Counted from the first letter of the stretch, positions 9,286 to 19,213 are shown. The stretch: 64,000 nucleotides of DNA from Collimonas sp. OK412 (GCF_900112135.1 NZ_FOLC01000013.1:1-64000), one strand, 5' to 3'. The notes: generated by a model from the letters alone, not told the origin. Program-made: numbers and translations.

Positions 9286-9429
9286 TTTATTGTATCCATA
9301 TACGCTACATACATAGTAAAAAATGCCGCCACTGAGGAAAAATAAGAACCTATATCATAACAGCCAATCCCGCCGCTGACATTGCGGCGGCCAGGCACAG
9401 ATGATGTGTGAAACGAACAGGAGATTTCC

Positions 9430-10446
9430 ATGCAGGCTTATCAGATTCAGGCAGGGCAAAAGATTGCGGGACTGGAACGGGTGCAGCGCGACAGCGCGCC
9501 GCTGGCAGCGCATGAGGTGCGGGTGCGCATGCATGCGGTATCGCTCAATTATCGCGACCTGATGATCGCCGACGGCACATATCTCAGCACTGGCGACAAG
9601 CCCGTGATCCCGGGCTCCGACGGCGCCGGCGAAGTGATCGAAGTGGGGGCGGCAGTGAACCGCTTCAGCGTCGGCGACCGTGTTACCGGGTCTTTTTTCC
9701 CGGACTGGATCAGCGGCGCGCCGACTCCGCGCAACACCGCCCGCGCGCTCGGCGCGGTGACGGATGGCGTGCTGGCCGACGAGGTGGTGCTGCATGAAGA
9801 GTCCTGGGTAGCGATTCCGCCGCACCTGGACTACATCCAGGCCGCGACCTTGCCCTGCGCCGGCGTCACCGCCTGGAACGCCTTGTTCGTCGAGGGCCGG
9901 CTCAGGGCCGGCGACAGCGTGCTGCTGCTGGGCACCGGCGGCGTCTCGGTCTGGGCGCTGCAGCTGGCCAAGGCGGCCGGGTTGCGCACCATCATTACCT
10001 CGTCCAGCGACGCCAAGCTGGAACGCGCCCGCGCCCTGGGCGCCAGCGCCATCATCAATTACCGCAACACGCCCGAATGGCAAGATGAAGTGCTGCGGCT
10101 TACCGGCGGCGCCGGGGTCGACCTGGTGCTGGAAGTCGGTGGCCAGGGCACGCTGGCGCGCTCCATCCGCAGCACCAGGATGGGCGGTACGATTGCCATC
10201 ATTGGCGGCGTCAGCGGTTTCGGCGGCGAGCTCGATCCGTTCGCTTTGATCGGCGGCGCCAAGCGCTTGTCCGGCATCTTCGTCGGCAGCCGCGCGATGC
10301 TGGAGGACCTCAACCGGTTCGTTGAAGTGGCGGCGATACAGCCGGTGGTAGACAAGGTGTTCCCGTTCCAGCAGGCGCGCGAAGCTTATGCATACCTGGA
10401 ACAGGCTGGCCACTTCGGCAAAGTCGTGATCGAAGTCGCCAGGTAA
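9430..10446 (+). CDS. Zinc-independent MDR alcohol dehydrogenase/quinone oxidoreductase-like protein
   Basis: 338 residues. It has a GroES-like N-terminal domain (LNYRDLMIADGTY, with no catalytic Cys where zinc MDR enzymes have one) and a Rossmann domain with GTGGVSVWALQLA. The family reduces quinones or enones, or oxidises alcohols, with NAD(P)H. The lack of the catalytic Cys argues for a zinc-independent enzyme. AGGAGATTTCC precedes the ATG. Likely regulated by the divergent LysR protein. Confidence 0.85.
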   Translation: MQAYQIQAGQKIAGLERVQRDSAPLAAHEVRVRMHAVSLNYRDLMIADGTYLSTGDKPVIPGSDGAGEVIEVGAAVNRFSVGDRVTGSFFPDWISGAPTPRNTARALGAVTDGVLADEVVLHEESWVAIPPHLDYIQAATLPCAGVTAWNALFVEGRLRAGDSVLLLGTGGVSVWALQLAKAAGLRTIITSSSDAKLERARALGASAIINYRNTPEWQDEVLRLTGGAGVDLVLEVGGQGTLARSIRSTRMGGTIAIIGGVSGFGGELDPFALIGGAKRLSGIFVGSRAMLEDLNRFVEVAAIQPVVDKVFPFQQAREAYAYLEQAGHFGKVVIEVAR

Positions 10447-10453
10447 GACAGGT

Positions 10454-11215
10454 TCAAACGGAAAATGTCAGGCCGGGATCGAAGCTGGCGTTTTCCGCGT
10501 TGCCGCCGCGTGCGTAACCGCGCGGATTGCACAGCACCCGGGTCGCCCCGATCCGGTAATCCGAGCTGTCATGCATGTGCCCATGCAGCCAGAACGCCGG
10601 CTGCCACGCCAGGATGCGTTGTTCCAGCTCGGACGTGAAACAGGCATTCAGCGCCGATCCCGCAAAGCGTTGATGCACGCTTTGCGGGCCAGGGGCGTGA
10701 TGGCTGACGACGATGGTCGGGCCGTCATGCGGCTGCGCGAACTGCTGCTCCAGCCAGGCAACCGTGTCGTCGAACAGCATTTGCGACAGGGCCGGCGTAA
10801 ACGTGTCGGGAAAATCCGGCGCCACGCGTATCCGTGAAAAATCCCTGACCAGTTCGGTTGCCTGCTGCAGGCCCAGCTGGCGCTGTTCGGCGCTGCTGAA
10901 GAAACGGAAGTCCGTCCACAGGGTGCAGCCAAGGAAGCGCACGCCATCCAGCAGCAGTGCCTGTTTCTGCAATATGTGCACCTGGCTGCCTTGCGCTGCG
11001 CTCCTGAGGTCGCGCATGGCGCTGACCAGGTCGCTCCCGTAAAACTCATGATTGCCAGGCACGAAGATCGTCGGCACGGAAAATTGCCTGGCCCACTGCA
11101 TGGCTTCCACAGGCCGCCAGATGTCGCCGGCCAGCACCACGACGTCGGCATCGGTTGCCGGCGCCGGCATCGGGTGCACGGACAGGTGCAGGTCAGAGAT
11201 CAATGAAATTTTCAT
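10454..11215 (-). CDS. Calcineurin-like metallophosphoesterase
   Basis: 253 residues. The metal-binding motifs are in order: SDLHLS (residues 7-12), LAGDIW, PGNHEFYG, VVSHHAPG and LHGHMHDSSDY. These are the DxH, GD, GNHE, H and GHxH blocks of the superfamily. Substrate unknown; bacterial relatives act on cyclic nucleotides, nucleotides or phosphodiesters. It ends 8 bases from the convergent MDR gene. Confidence 0.88.
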   Translation of the reverse strand: MKISLISDLHLSVHPMPAPATDADVVVLAGDIWRPVEAMQWARQFSVPTIFVPGNHEFYGSDLVSAMRDLRSAAQGSQVHILQKQALLLDGVRFLGCTLWTDFRFFSSAEQRQLGLQQATELVRDFSRIRVAPDFPDTFTPALSQMLFDDTVAWLEQQFAQPHDGPTIVVSHHAPGPQSVHQRFAGSALNACFTSELEQRILAWQPAFWLHGHMHDSSDYRIGATRVLCNPRGYARGGNAENASFDPGLTFSV

Positions 11216-11586
11216 GGCACGGCAAAATGCTCCGGTTATCCACGGGGCGACTCTGCAAGCCGCTGCCCCGCCGTATTGCCAAGCAGCTTACCGAAAGTGC
11301 AGGAAGTAAGCAACGCAGGCCATCCATACAGGCCATCAATAGCCAGGATTACTGGCGTCTCCAATCGTTACAGAACGGTCATCGAACCTTCATACGCCTG
11401 AAATATTTCGCCGCAATACTTCGATACATTCAAAAGATGCGTGGCGGTAACTACATGGCCGGAATCAACCAACTGTCGATGGCGTCACCAGCCCCGTGTT
11501 CCGGCAATCCGCTCTCGCACCGTCTTCCTGCTGCACATTCCCTTCCCAAGCGACGCCTATCCCAATAAGGAAAGAACAGGACCATC
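11216..11586. other. Upstream region between metallophosphoesterase and phospholipase C genes
   Basis: About 370 bases without a convincing gene; open frames here lack initiation signals. It must hold the promoters of both divergent genes. The only structured element noticed is a Pho-box-like 7-4-7 direct repeat at 11376-11393. Confidence 0.6.
11376..11393 (+). promoter_or_regulatory. Possible PhoB box
   Basis: CGGTCAT, a 4-base spacer CGAA, then CCTTCAT. This matches the two CTGTCAT half-sites of a Pho box with one and two mismatches and the correct 11-base period. It lies about 190 bases upstream of a phospholipase C gene, a class often under phosphate control. Only one pair of repeats is seen, so this is tentative. 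Confidence 0.3.
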
Positions 11587-13770
11587 ATGACCAAGAAGAA
11601 CCGCCGCCATTTCCTGCGCACCGCCGGCACCGCGCTCGCCGCCACGGCCTATTCCGTCAGCGCCAATGCCGCTTTCCCGGAAGCCATCCGCAGGGCGCTG
11701 GCGATCCCCGCCAACAACAAGACCGGCACCATCCGCGACGTCGAACATGTGGTGATCCTGATGCAGGAAAACCGCTCCTTCGACCACTACTTCGGCACGC
11801 TCAACGGCGTGCGCGGTTTCGGCGACCGTTTCCCGATCCCGCTGGCCGGCAAGCGCAATGTGATGCAGCAGACGTACACCGACAAGACCACCAAACAATC
11901 GCGCGTGATCCTGCCTTATCACCTCGACAGCAAGATCGGCAACGCCCAGCGCGTCAACGGCACCAGCCACTTCTACGATAACGCACAGGATGCCTGGGAC
12001 CTCGGCCGCATGGCGAACTGGCCGACCTACAAGCAGACCCAGTCGATGGGTTATTACACCTCGGCCGAGCTGGATTTCCAGTTCGCGCTGGCGAACGCGT
12101 TTACGGTGTGCGACGCCTACCATTGCTCGTTCCACGGCGGCACCAACCCTAACCGGGTATTCCACTGGACCGGCAACATCGATCCCAAAGGCAAGAACGG
12201 CGGCCCGGTCATCGATAACAGCCAGGATCACCTGGAAGCCTCTACCAGCGCTGCCAGCTACAGCTGGAAGACCTACCCGGAACGCCTGCAGAAAGAAGGC
12301 GTGTCGTGGAAGGTCTACGAGAACATGCCGGACAATTTCACCGACAATCCGCTGGCAGGTTTCGTTGCCTATCGCCAGGCCAACGAAAAGCGCGGCAACG
12401 CCGTCGACGGCGCTCCTTATCCAGCCTACCTGCCTAGCGACGACAGCATCGACCCGCTGCTCAAGGGAGTGGCCAACACCATGCCGGACGGCGGCTTCCT
12501 GGCTGCCTTGCGCGAAGATATCGGTGCCGGCACGCTGCCGCAGGTATCCTGGATCGTCGCCCCGGCAGACTACAGCGAACATCCTGGACCATCCAGCCCG
12601 GTGCAGGGCGCCTGGTATATCCAGGAAGTGCTGAATGCCTTGACCGCCAATCCGGCGGTATGGAGCAAGACCGTGTTGCTGGTCAATTTCGACGAGAACG
12701 ACGGCTTCTTCGACCACGTGCCGCCGCCATGCGCGCCTGGCTACGAAGGCGGCGAGCTGGCCGGCCATTCGTCGGTTTCCACCGACGGCGAATATTTTTC
12801 CGCGGCGGCATCGGCTACCTACCAAAACCGTCCCTACGGTCCCGGCCCGCGCGTGCCGATGTATGTGATCTCGCCATGGAGCCGCGGCGGCTGGGTCAAT
12901 TCGCAGGTGTTCGACCACACCTCGGTGCTGCGTTTCCTGGAAGCCCGCTTCCACGTCAAGGAAGAGAACATCACGCCATTCCGGCGCGCGGTCTGCGGCG
13001 ATTTGCTGTCGGCTTTCAACTTCGTCAATCCGAACCATGAAGTCTTGCCGACGCTGCCGAAACGCACCCGGGCGGAAGCTGACGCGGTGCGCGCCCAGCA
13101 GGAAAAACTGCAGCAGGTCGCCTTGCCGGCCGAAGGCAGCCAGGTGTTTCCGATGCAGGCGGCAGGCGTCCGGCCTTCGCGCGCATTGCCGTACGAGCTG
13201 CACGCGAGCGCGCGCACGCACGTCAGGCGCAACAACATCGTCCTGACTTTCCGCAATACCGGCCGGGCTGCCGCCGTGTTCCACGTCTACGATCGCTTGC
13301 ACCTGGATCGCGTGCCGCGCCGCTATGCGCTGGAGGCCGGCAAGGAATGGCAGGATACCTGGGAGCTGGACGCCGACCGCGGCGCCTACGATTTGTGGGT
13401 GCTGGGACCGAACGGCTTCCATCGTGCTTTCCAAGGCAATCTTGCGATGCTGTCGGAAGAGGATTCGGCCGTGCCTGAGGTACGTCTCGGTTATGACATC
13501 TTCACCAGGCGGATCTTCCTGACGATGGCCAATCGCGGAGAGAAATCCTGCATCGTTACGGTCAAGGCCAATGCTTACCGCAAGGCAGGTCCGTGGACTT
13601 TCAATGTCCCGGCCGGCATGCAGCTGGACCAGCACTGGCCGATCGGCGGCCAGGGCAACTGGTATGACCTGACGGCGACGGCGCCGGCCGGCGGTTTCAG
13701 CCGGCGCTTCGCAGGCCGCATGGAAACCGGCGCGCATGGCGTGAGCGATCCGGCAATGGCTGCCACCTGA
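11587..13770 (+). CDS. Phosphocholine-specific phospholipase C, Tat-exported
   Basis: 727 residues. The twin-arginine leader NRRHFLRTAGTALAATA sends a folded enzyme to the periplasm or outside. The phosphoesterase domain begins VEHVVILMQENRSFDHYFGT, the metal and substrate motif of the PlcN/PlcH family, and runs to about residue 450. Two C-terminal beta domains of the family's tail type follow (around PYELHASARTHVRRNN and VRLGYDIFTRRIFL). The enzyme hydrolyses phosphatidylcholine and related lipids to a phosphorylated head group and diacylglycerol. No PlcR-type accessory gene follows. Haemolytic activity cannot be judged. Confidence 0.93.
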   Translation: MTKKNRRHFLRTAGTALAATAYSVSANAAFPEAIRRALAIPANNKTGTIRDVEHVVILMQENRSFDHYFGTLNGVRGFGDRFPIPLAGKRNVMQQTYTDKTTKQSRVILPYHLDSKIGNAQRVNGTSHFYDNAQDAWDLGRMANWPTYKQTQSMGYYTSAELDFQFALANAFTVCDAYHCSFHGGTNPNRVFHWTGNIDPKGKNGGPVIDNSQDHLEASTSAASYSWKTYPERLQKEGVSWKVYENMPDNFTDNPLAGFVAYRQANEKRGNAVDGAPYPAYLPSDDSIDPLLKGVANTMPDGGFLAALREDIGAGTLPQVSWIVAPADYSEHPGPSSPVQGAWYIQEVLNALTANPAVWSKTVLLVNFDENDGFFDHVPPPCAPGYEGGELAGHSSVSTDGEYFSAAASATYQNRPYGPGPRVPMYVISPWSRGGWVNSQVFDHTSVLRFLEARFHVKEENITPFRRAVCGDLLSAFNFVNPNHEVLPTLPKRTRAEADAVRAQQEKLQQVALPAEGSQVFPMQAAGVRPSRALPYELHASARTHVRRNNIVLTFRNTGRAAAVFHVYDRLHLDRVPRRYALEAGKEWQDTWELDADRGAYDLWVLGPNGFHRAFQGNLAMLSEEDSAVPEVRLGYDIFTRRIFLTMANRGEKSCIVTVKANAYRKAGPWTFNVPAGMQLDQHWPIGGQGNWYDLTATAPAGGFSRRFAGRMETGAHGVSDPAMAAT

Positions 13771-13892
13771 TTGGACGGCTTGCCGCTTTCATTGAACAGG
13801 AACAGGCTGCGGAAGAGGACGAATGAGAGTGCGGTGAAGGTGACGGCAGGAGAGGGATAGCGGGACATAAAGAAAAAGCGGGCTACAAAAGA

Positions 13893-13919
13893 AAAGGGCC
13901 TACATTGTTGTAGGCCCTT
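13893..13919. terminator. Terminator hairpin shared by plc and the small 77-aa gene
   Basis: GGGCCTACA pairs with TGTAGGCCC, extended by AAAAG/CTTCTT flanks. The stop codon of the minus-strand gene lies inside the stem, so translation of its last codons would disturb folding on that strand. Confidence 0.7.
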
Positions 13920-14133
13920 CTTTATTCCGGCTCTCCAGTCCGGTCCGAACTTGCATTTGCGGTGCGAGGAATGTGTGTCCTGCTTCAAATGCGTCGATCA
14001 GCCGGATCATGTGTTCCATTCGCTGCTGTTCTTGCGCGGTGGTATTGCGGTTCCATAACATGTCGAACTCGACAATCATCATGTAATACTCGATCTCGCT
14101 GATGAGCGGTTCCGCTCCGTTTTGTTTTGTCAT
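13900..14133 (-). CDS. Small protein resembling the helical lead-in of HigA-type antitoxins
   Basis: 77 residues. The segment EIEYYMMIVEFDMLWNRN...RMEHMIRLIDAFEAGH resembles the helical N-terminal part of HigA/YgjM-like proteins (EYE..L.EID.L....P.T.E...L..L..LIEAYE), but the helix-turn-helix that should follow is missing. No toxin gene is adjacent. It may be a stand-alone small helical protein. The match is by pattern only. A GAGAG-containing sequence precedes the ATG, and the terminator hairpin covers the stop. Confidence 0.5.
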   Translation of the reverse strand: MTKQNGAEPLISEIEYYMMIVEFDMLWNRNTTAQEQQRMEHMIRLIDAFEAGHTFLAPQMQVRTGLESRNKEGPTTM

Positions 14134-14234
14134 GTGTCTCTCTTTCCAATATGTGCATCGCGCCTGATCGCCCGCGGACCGGCTGGTGAGCCGGTGCGGG
14201 CGGGCTTTATTCTACGCTTTTCCGCCGCCGCTTG

Positions 14235-15302
14235 TCAGCGCACCGAGATTTGGTAAATCGTGGTCTGGCGATACACCTGGCCGGGCCGCAGGATCACGGC
14301 TTCGGCATCTGGGCCGTTGATCTGGTTGGGATAGGCTTGCGTCTCCAGGCAGAAGCCGTCGTGTATCGCATAAGGCTGGGCGTTGCGGCCTTGTATGCCT
14401 GCCAGGAAATTCCCGCTGTAGAACTGCAAACCGTTCTCGGTGGTCGAGACCGACAGCTGGCGGCCGGAGCCGGGATCGTAGACGGTCGCCACTTCCCGCA
14501 GCGGCTGCGCGTTGCGGCCCTGGCCCGGCGCAGGAGCGGCGCCGTCCTGCGGCCTCAGGCAGTAGCAATGGTCGAAGCCGCCGGCCAGCTTGAGCTGGGT
14601 GTCGGGCCAGGCCAGGCGCGGCCCGATCGGCGCCGGCTGGCGGAAATCGAAGGCGCTGCCGGCGACATCGGCAGCATCGGTGGGGATCAGCTGGGCGTCG
14701 ATCTGCAGGTACCGGTCAGCCGCGATCGACAAGATGTGGTCGTAGATATCGCTGCCGCCGCCGTTGAGGTTGAAGTAGCCGTGCGAGGTCAGGTTGAGCG
14801 GCGTCGGCGCGTCGCTGGCGGCGCTGTAGTCGATGCTCAGGCGGCCGCTGTCGTCCAGGCTGTACAGCACCGAAACCTGCACGTTGCCGGGATAGCCGCC
14901 GTCGCCATCCGGCGATTCCAGCGTCAGCCGCAAGCCGTCCGGGCCCGGTTCGGCGCGCCACTGCGCCAGGTGGAAGCCGGTGTCGCCGCCATGCAGGTGG
15001 TTGTCGCCGTTGTTGCGGTCGACCAGGTACTCGGCGCCGTCCACGGTGAAGCGGCCCTTGGCGATGCGGTTGCCCCAGCGGCCGACCAGGCTGCCGAAGT
15101 AAGATGGATTTGCCTGGTAGCCGCTTTCATCGGGATAGCCGAGCAGGATGTCGGCTACCCGGCCGTAGCGGTCCGGCGCCCACCAGGAGACCAGGGTCGC
15201 GCCGTGGTCGCTGATCAGGATCCGCATGTCGTGCGCGTTGCGCAGCGTGTACAGGGTGACGCCATGGTCGGCGGCTGTGCTGGTGATGGAGGTCGGTGTC
15301 AT
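14235..15302 (-). CDS. galM: Aldose 1-epimerase (mutarotase)
   Basis: 355 residues, the usual size. Family motifs: LVGRWGNRIAKGRF, NNGDNHLHGG (substrate-binding His), LTSHGYFNL (catalytic His), GFDHCY, and a C-terminal FCLETQAYPNQ with the catalytic Glu. It interconverts alpha and beta anomers of aldoses. It follows xylR by 15 bases and faces xylA, so its in-cell job is probably to supply the xylose anomer used by xylose isomerase. Confidence 0.92.
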   Translation of the reverse strand: MTPTSITSTAADHGVTLYTLRNAHDMRILISDHGATLVSWWAPDRYGRVADILLGYPDESGYQANPSYFGSLVGRWGNRIAKGRFTVDGAEYLVDRNNGDNHLHGGDTGFHLAQWRAEPGPDGLRLTLESPDGDGGYPGNVQVSVLYSLDDSGRLSIDYSAASDAPTPLNLTSHGYFNLNGGGSDIYDHILSIAADRYLQIDAQLIPTDAADVAGSAFDFRQPAPIGPRLAWPDTQLKLAGGFDHCYCLRPQDGAAPAPGQGRNAQPLREVATVYDPGSGRQLSVSTTENGLQFYSGNFLAGIQGRNAQPYAIHDGFCLETQAYPNQINGPDAEAVILRPGQVYRQTTIYQISVR

Positions 15303-15317
15303 CGGTGTCGGCTTCGG

Positions 15318-16526
15318 TCAGTTGATGGTGTTTGCGGTTGGCGGCGATTGCCCGGCCTGTGCCAGCCGGTCCTGGTATTCGCGCGGAGTGCAGCCCAGTT
15401 CGCGCTTGAATACCGCGTGCATGTATTGCACCGAGGTGAAGCCGCAGCTGACGGCAATCTCGGCGATGCTGTGGGCTTCGTGCCGCAGCATGTCCTTCGC
15501 CACGCCCAGCTTGAAGCGCAGGATCTCGTCGTGCACGCTGCGTCCCAGTTCGCGGCGGAAATACCATTCCAGCGAGGAGCGCGAGACGCCGACATAATCG
15601 GCCACTTGTTCGGTCTTGATGCCTTGGCAGGCGTACTGGCGGATGAAGTGCATGGCTTGCATCACGTGCGGATGGCTGGGCGCTTCGTGACGGCTCGAGG
15701 CCAGCACGTTGATGCCGGCCGGCGGCACCAGGATGCGGGTGCCGGCCAGGCGTCCGCCATGCAGCATCTGGTGCAGCAGGTGGGCGGCGGTGCGGCCCAT
15801 TTCACGCGTGCCCTGGATCACCGAACTGAGCGGCACCCGGGTCAGGATGCGCGCCAGCGGATCGTTGTCGATGCCGATCAGCGCGACCTGTTCCGGCACC
15901 GCGATGCCGGCGCACAGGCAAGCCTGCAGCAGCTGGCGCGCGCGGGCGTCGGTGACGGCGATGATGCCGATCGGCTTGGGCAGCGTCTGCAGCCAGGCGA
16001 TCTGCTGCTCCACCGCAGTGTCCCAGGAAGGCGCGCTGGTGCCGACGCCGCGGTATATTGCGCCCTGCATGCCGTCGCGCTGCATCAGGCTTTCAAACGC
16101 CTTCTCGCGTTCCTGGGCCCAGCGGTTGACGTCGGCTTGCGGCAGGCTGAAGCAGGCAAAGCGCTGCAGGCCGGCTTCGATCAGGTGATCGTAGGCCAGC
16201 TTGACCAGCTTGAAATTGTCGGTGGCGACATACGGCGTGTCGCCGGGATAGTCGGCTTGATCGGCATACGAACCGCCCACTGCGACTACCGGCAGGCTGA
16301 CCCGCGACAAGGCTTCGCAGGCAGCCGGATCGTCGAAGTCGGCGATGATGCCGTGGCCCTGCCAACGCTCTATACCTTGCAGGCGGCAGCGGAAATCCTC
16401 CTCCAGGAACAGATCCCACGAGGCGCGCGTGCTGCTCAGGTATTCGCCGATGCCGGCGATGATGTCGCGGTCGAAGATCTTGTTGCCGTTGAACAGCAGG
16501 GCGATGCGGTGCACGGTTCTTGTCAT
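15318..16526 (-). CDS. xylR: XylR-type xylose-responsive regulator (AraC family)
   Basis: 402 residues from the ATG at 16526, which has CAGGAG upstream; an ATG 24 bases earlier has no such site. Residues about 5-270 are a LacI/periplasmic-binding-protein-like sugar sensor (IALLFNGNKIFDRDIIAGIGEYL, VALIGIDNDPLARI). The last 100 or so are an AraC double helix-turn-helix (VADYVGVSRSSLEWYFRREL, IAEIAVSCGFTSVQYMHAVF). This architecture is that of E. coli XylR, which activates xylA and xylF when xylose binds. It is divergent from xylA with about 245 bases between, the likely operator region. Confidence 0.92.
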   Translation of the reverse strand: MTRTVHRIALLFNGNKIFDRDIIAGIGEYLSSTRASWDLFLEEDFRCRLQGIERWQGHGIIADFDDPAACEALSRVSLPVVAVGGSYADQADYPGDTPYVATDNFKLVKLAYDHLIEAGLQRFACFSLPQADVNRWAQEREKAFESLMQRDGMQGAIYRGVGTSAPSWDTAVEQQIAWLQTLPKPIGIIAVTDARARQLLQACLCAGIAVPEQVALIGIDNDPLARILTRVPLSSVIQGTREMGRTAAHLLHQMLHGGRLAGTRILVPPAGINVLASSRHEAPSHPHVMQAMHFIRQYACQGIKTEQVADYVGVSRSSLEWYFRRELGRSVHDEILRFKLGVAKDMLRHEAHSIAEIAVSCGFTSVQYMHAVFKRELGCTPREYQDRLAQAGQSPPTANTIN

Positions 16527-16771
16527 ATTGCAGTCTCCTGGGAGCGCCATGCAGCCCGGTTTGTCAATTTGTCATTGCCGCGGACAGGTTCCAGTCCGTT
16601 GGCCTCGATTGTAGCGAAGCGCGCCGCCAGCGTCAGGCCAAATGCCGTTATGTGCACCTGCAATAGAAAGAATCGCTAGGGCATCTGGTGGATTTCGTAA
16701 TTGTGGCGCGCCGGGAGCGGTTCTAGTATGGGCCCACATCAACACCGCACCACCACCCTACAGGAGCAAGC

Positions 16772-18088
16772 ATGAGCTATTTCCCTTCCGTGACACCGAT
16801 CCGCTTCGAGGGCAAGCAGGCGCAGACGCCGCTGGCTTTCCGCCACTACGACGCCGACAAGCTGGTACTGGGCAAGCCGATGCGCGCCCACCTGCGCATG
16901 GCAGCCTGCTACTGGCACACTTTCGTCTGGCCCGGTTCCGACGTGTTCGGCGCCGGCACCTTCCGCCGTCCCTGGCAAGAAGGCGGCGACGCCATGGAAA
17001 TGGCGCACAAGAAGGCCGATGCCGCTTTTGAATTCTTCAGCAAGCTGGGCGTCGACTACTACACTTTCCACGACACCGACGTCGCGCCGGAAGGGACCAG
17101 CCTGGCCGAATACCGCAACAACTTCGCGCAGATGCTGGACGTGCTGGAGCGCAAGCAGGAACAGACCGGGGTGCGCCTGCTGTGGGGCACCGCCAACTGC
17201 TTCAGCCATCCGCGCTTTGCCTCCGGCGCCGCCAGCAATCCCAATCCCGAACTGTTTGCCTACGCCGCCGCGCAGGTCTGCACCGCCATGAACGCCACCC
17301 AGCGCCTGGGCGGCGCCAACTATGTGCTGTGGGGCGGCCGCGAAGGTTATGAAACCTTGCTCAATACCGACCTCAAGCGCGAACGCGAACAGCTGGGCCG
17401 TTTCATGCGCCTGGTGGTAGAGCATAAGCACAAGATCGGTTTCAAGGGCACGCTGCTGATCGAACCGAAACCGCAGGAACCGACCAAGCACCAGTACGAC
17501 TACGACAGCGCCACTGTGCACGGCTTCCTCAAGCAGTACGGCCTGGAGCAAGAGATCAAGGTGAATATCGAAGCCAACCATGCGACCCTGGCCGGGCACA
17601 GCTTCCATCATGAAATCGCCACCGCCGCCGCGCTCGGCATCCTCGGCAGCGTCGACGCCAATCGCGGCGATCCGCAAAACGGCTGGGATACCGACCAGTT
17701 TCCCAACAGCGTCGAAGAGATGACGCTGGCCACTTACGAAATCCTGAAAGCCGGCGGCTTCTCCACCGGTGGTTTCAACTTCGATTCCAAGGTGCGACGC
17801 CAGAGCCTGGACGAAGTCGATTTGTTCCACGGCCACGTCGGCGCCATGGATGTGCTGGCGCTGGCGCTGGAGCGCGCCGCCGGCATGGTCGAGAACGACC
17901 TGCTGGCGAATTTCAAGGCCGAGCGTTATGCCGGATGGGATGGTGCTTTCGGGCAGGACGTGCTGGCCGGAAAGCTCAGCTTGAGCGACATCGCCGAGCA
18001 TGCGTTTGCCAGGCAGATCAATCCGCAGGCGGTCAGCGGTCGCCAGGAAATGCTGGAGAACCTGGTCAACCGCGCCATATATGGGTGA
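16772..18088 (+). CDS. xylA: Xylose isomerase
   Basis: 438 residues, matching class II enzymes such as E. coli XylA (440). Visible motifs: [13 protein letters not shown] with the catalytic His, [49 protein letters not shown] and [20 protein letters not shown], which hold the Glu, Asp and His metal ligands. It converts D-xylose to D-xylulose in the cytosol. A good AGGAG precedes the ATG. No xylB kinase follows; the importer genes come next. Confidence 0.96.
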   Translation: MSYFPSVTPIRFEGKQAQTPLAFRHYDADKLVLGKPMRAHLRMAACYWHTFVWPGSDVFGAGTFRRPWQEGGDAMEMAHKKADAAFEFFSKLGVDYYTFHDTDVAPEGTSLAEYRNNFAQMLDVLERKQEQTGVRLLWGTANCFSHPRFASGAASNPNPELFAYAAAQVCTAMNATQRLGGANYVLWGGREGYETLLNTDLKREREQLGRFMRLVVEHKHKIGFKGTLLIEPKPQEPTKHQYDYDSATVHGFLKQYGLEQEIKVNIEANHATLAGHSFHHEIATAAALGILGSVDANRGDPQNGWDTDQFPNSVEEMTLATYEILKAGGFSTGGFNFDSKVRRQSLDEVDLFHGHVGAMDVLALALERAAGMVENDLLANFKAERYAGWDGAFGQDVLAGKLSLSDIAEHAFARQINPQAVSGRQEMLENLVNRAIYG

Positions 18089-18196
18089 TTAGGGGTGATT
18101 CCGGGTGATATCGAGTGTTGCAGAAGTCGAAGTTGGCAGGGCGAGGTTAATGCGTGATCAGCAGTTAAATCAAAACCAATGACAGGAGACACAGCA

Positions 18197-19213
18197 ATGA
18201 ACAAGATCAAGAGAAAGAGTCTGTTGGCAGTGATGTCGATAGCGGTATTGGCACTGGGCAGCACGGCCGCCATGGCCGATTCCAAGAATCCCAAGATCGG
18301 TTTTTCGATCGACGACTTGCGGGTAGAGCGCTGGGCCAGGGACCGCGATTTTTTTGTCGCGGCGGCTGACAAGCTGGGCGCCAAGGTGTTTGTGCAATCG
18401 GCCGACGCCAGCGAACAGCGGCAGATCGCCCAGATCGAGAACCTGATCTCGCGCGGCGTGGATGTCATCGTCATCGTGCCGTTCAACGCGACCGTACTGA
18501 CCAATACCGTCAAGGAAGCCAAGAAGGCCGGCATCAAGGTGGTGTCGTATGACCGCCTGATCCTGAACGCCGATATCGATGCCTATATTTCTTTCGACAA
18601 TGAAAAGGTCGGCGAGATGCAGGCCGAAGGCGTGCTCAAGGCGCAGCCCAAGGGGAATTACTACCTGCTGGGAGGATCACCCACCGACAACAACGCCAAG
18701 ATGCTGCGCGAAGGCCAGCTGAAAGTGCTGAAGCCGTCCATCGACAAGGGAGACATCAAGATCGTCGGCCAGCAATGGGTCAAGGACTGGAGCGCCACCG
18801 AAGCCCTGTCGATCGTGGAGAACGCCCTGACTGCCAACAATAACAAGATCGACGCCATCGTCGCTTCCAACGACGGCACCGCCGGCGGCGCGATCCAGGC
18901 GCTGGCTTCGCAAAAGATGGCGGGCAAGGTGCCGGTCTCGGGACAGGACGCCGACCTGGCCGCAGTCAAGCGCGTGATCGCCGGCACCCAGGCCATGACG
19001 GTCTACAAGCCGCTCAAGCTGATCGCCTCCGAAGCGGCCAAGCTGTCGGTGCAGCTGGCGCGCAACGAAAAACCTTCCTACAACGCCCAGTATGAAAACG
19101 GCGTCAAGAAAGTCGATACGATCCTGCTGAAACCGACGCCGCTGACCAGCGCCAACGTCAAGCTGCTGGTGGACGACGGTTTCTATACCGAAGCCCAGAT
19201 CAGCAGCAAGTAA
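18197..19213 (+). CDS. xylF: D-xylose ABC transporter substrate-binding protein
   Basis: 338 residues from the ATG at 18197 (AGGAGAC upstream). A signal peptide (cleavage near AMA-DS) leads a type I periplasmic sugar-binding protein. Features: KIGFSIDDLRVERWARDRDFFV, sugar-contact Arg and Asp near the start, VIVPFNATVLTN, and VASNDGTAGGAIQAL. It delivers xylose to XylGH. The gap after xylA is about 110 bases, so both co-transcription and a separate promoter are possible. Confidence 0.95.
   Translation: MNKIKRKSLLAVMSIAVLALGSTAAMADSKNPKIGFSIDDLRVERWARDRDFFVAAADKLGAKVFVQSADASEQRQIAQIENLISRGVDVIVIVPFNATVLTNTVKEAKKAGIKVVSYDRLILNADIDAYISFDNEKVGEMQAEGVLKAQPKGNYYLLGGSPTDNNAKMLREGQLKVLKPSIDKGDIKIVGQQWVKDWSATEALSIVENALTANNNKIDAIVASNDGTAGGAIQALASQKMAGKVPVSGQDADLAAVKRVIAGTQAMTVYKPLKLIASEAAKLSVQLARNEKPSYNAQYENGVKKVDTILLKPTPLTSANVKLLVDDGFYTEAQISSK

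Noticed and set aside
11557-13737. 726-codon minus-strand frame opposite the phospholipase C gene
   Set aside because: Same length region as a well-supported gene with a Tat signal and family motifs; the antisense frame has no motifs.
14232-16679. 815-codon plus-strand frame opposite galM and xylR
   Set aside because: It spans two clear minus-strand genes and their gap; composition artefact.
18089-18196. Repeated GGGTGAT units after xylA as a regulatory repeat
   Set aside because: Only three loose copies in a short gap; no dyad or known motif.
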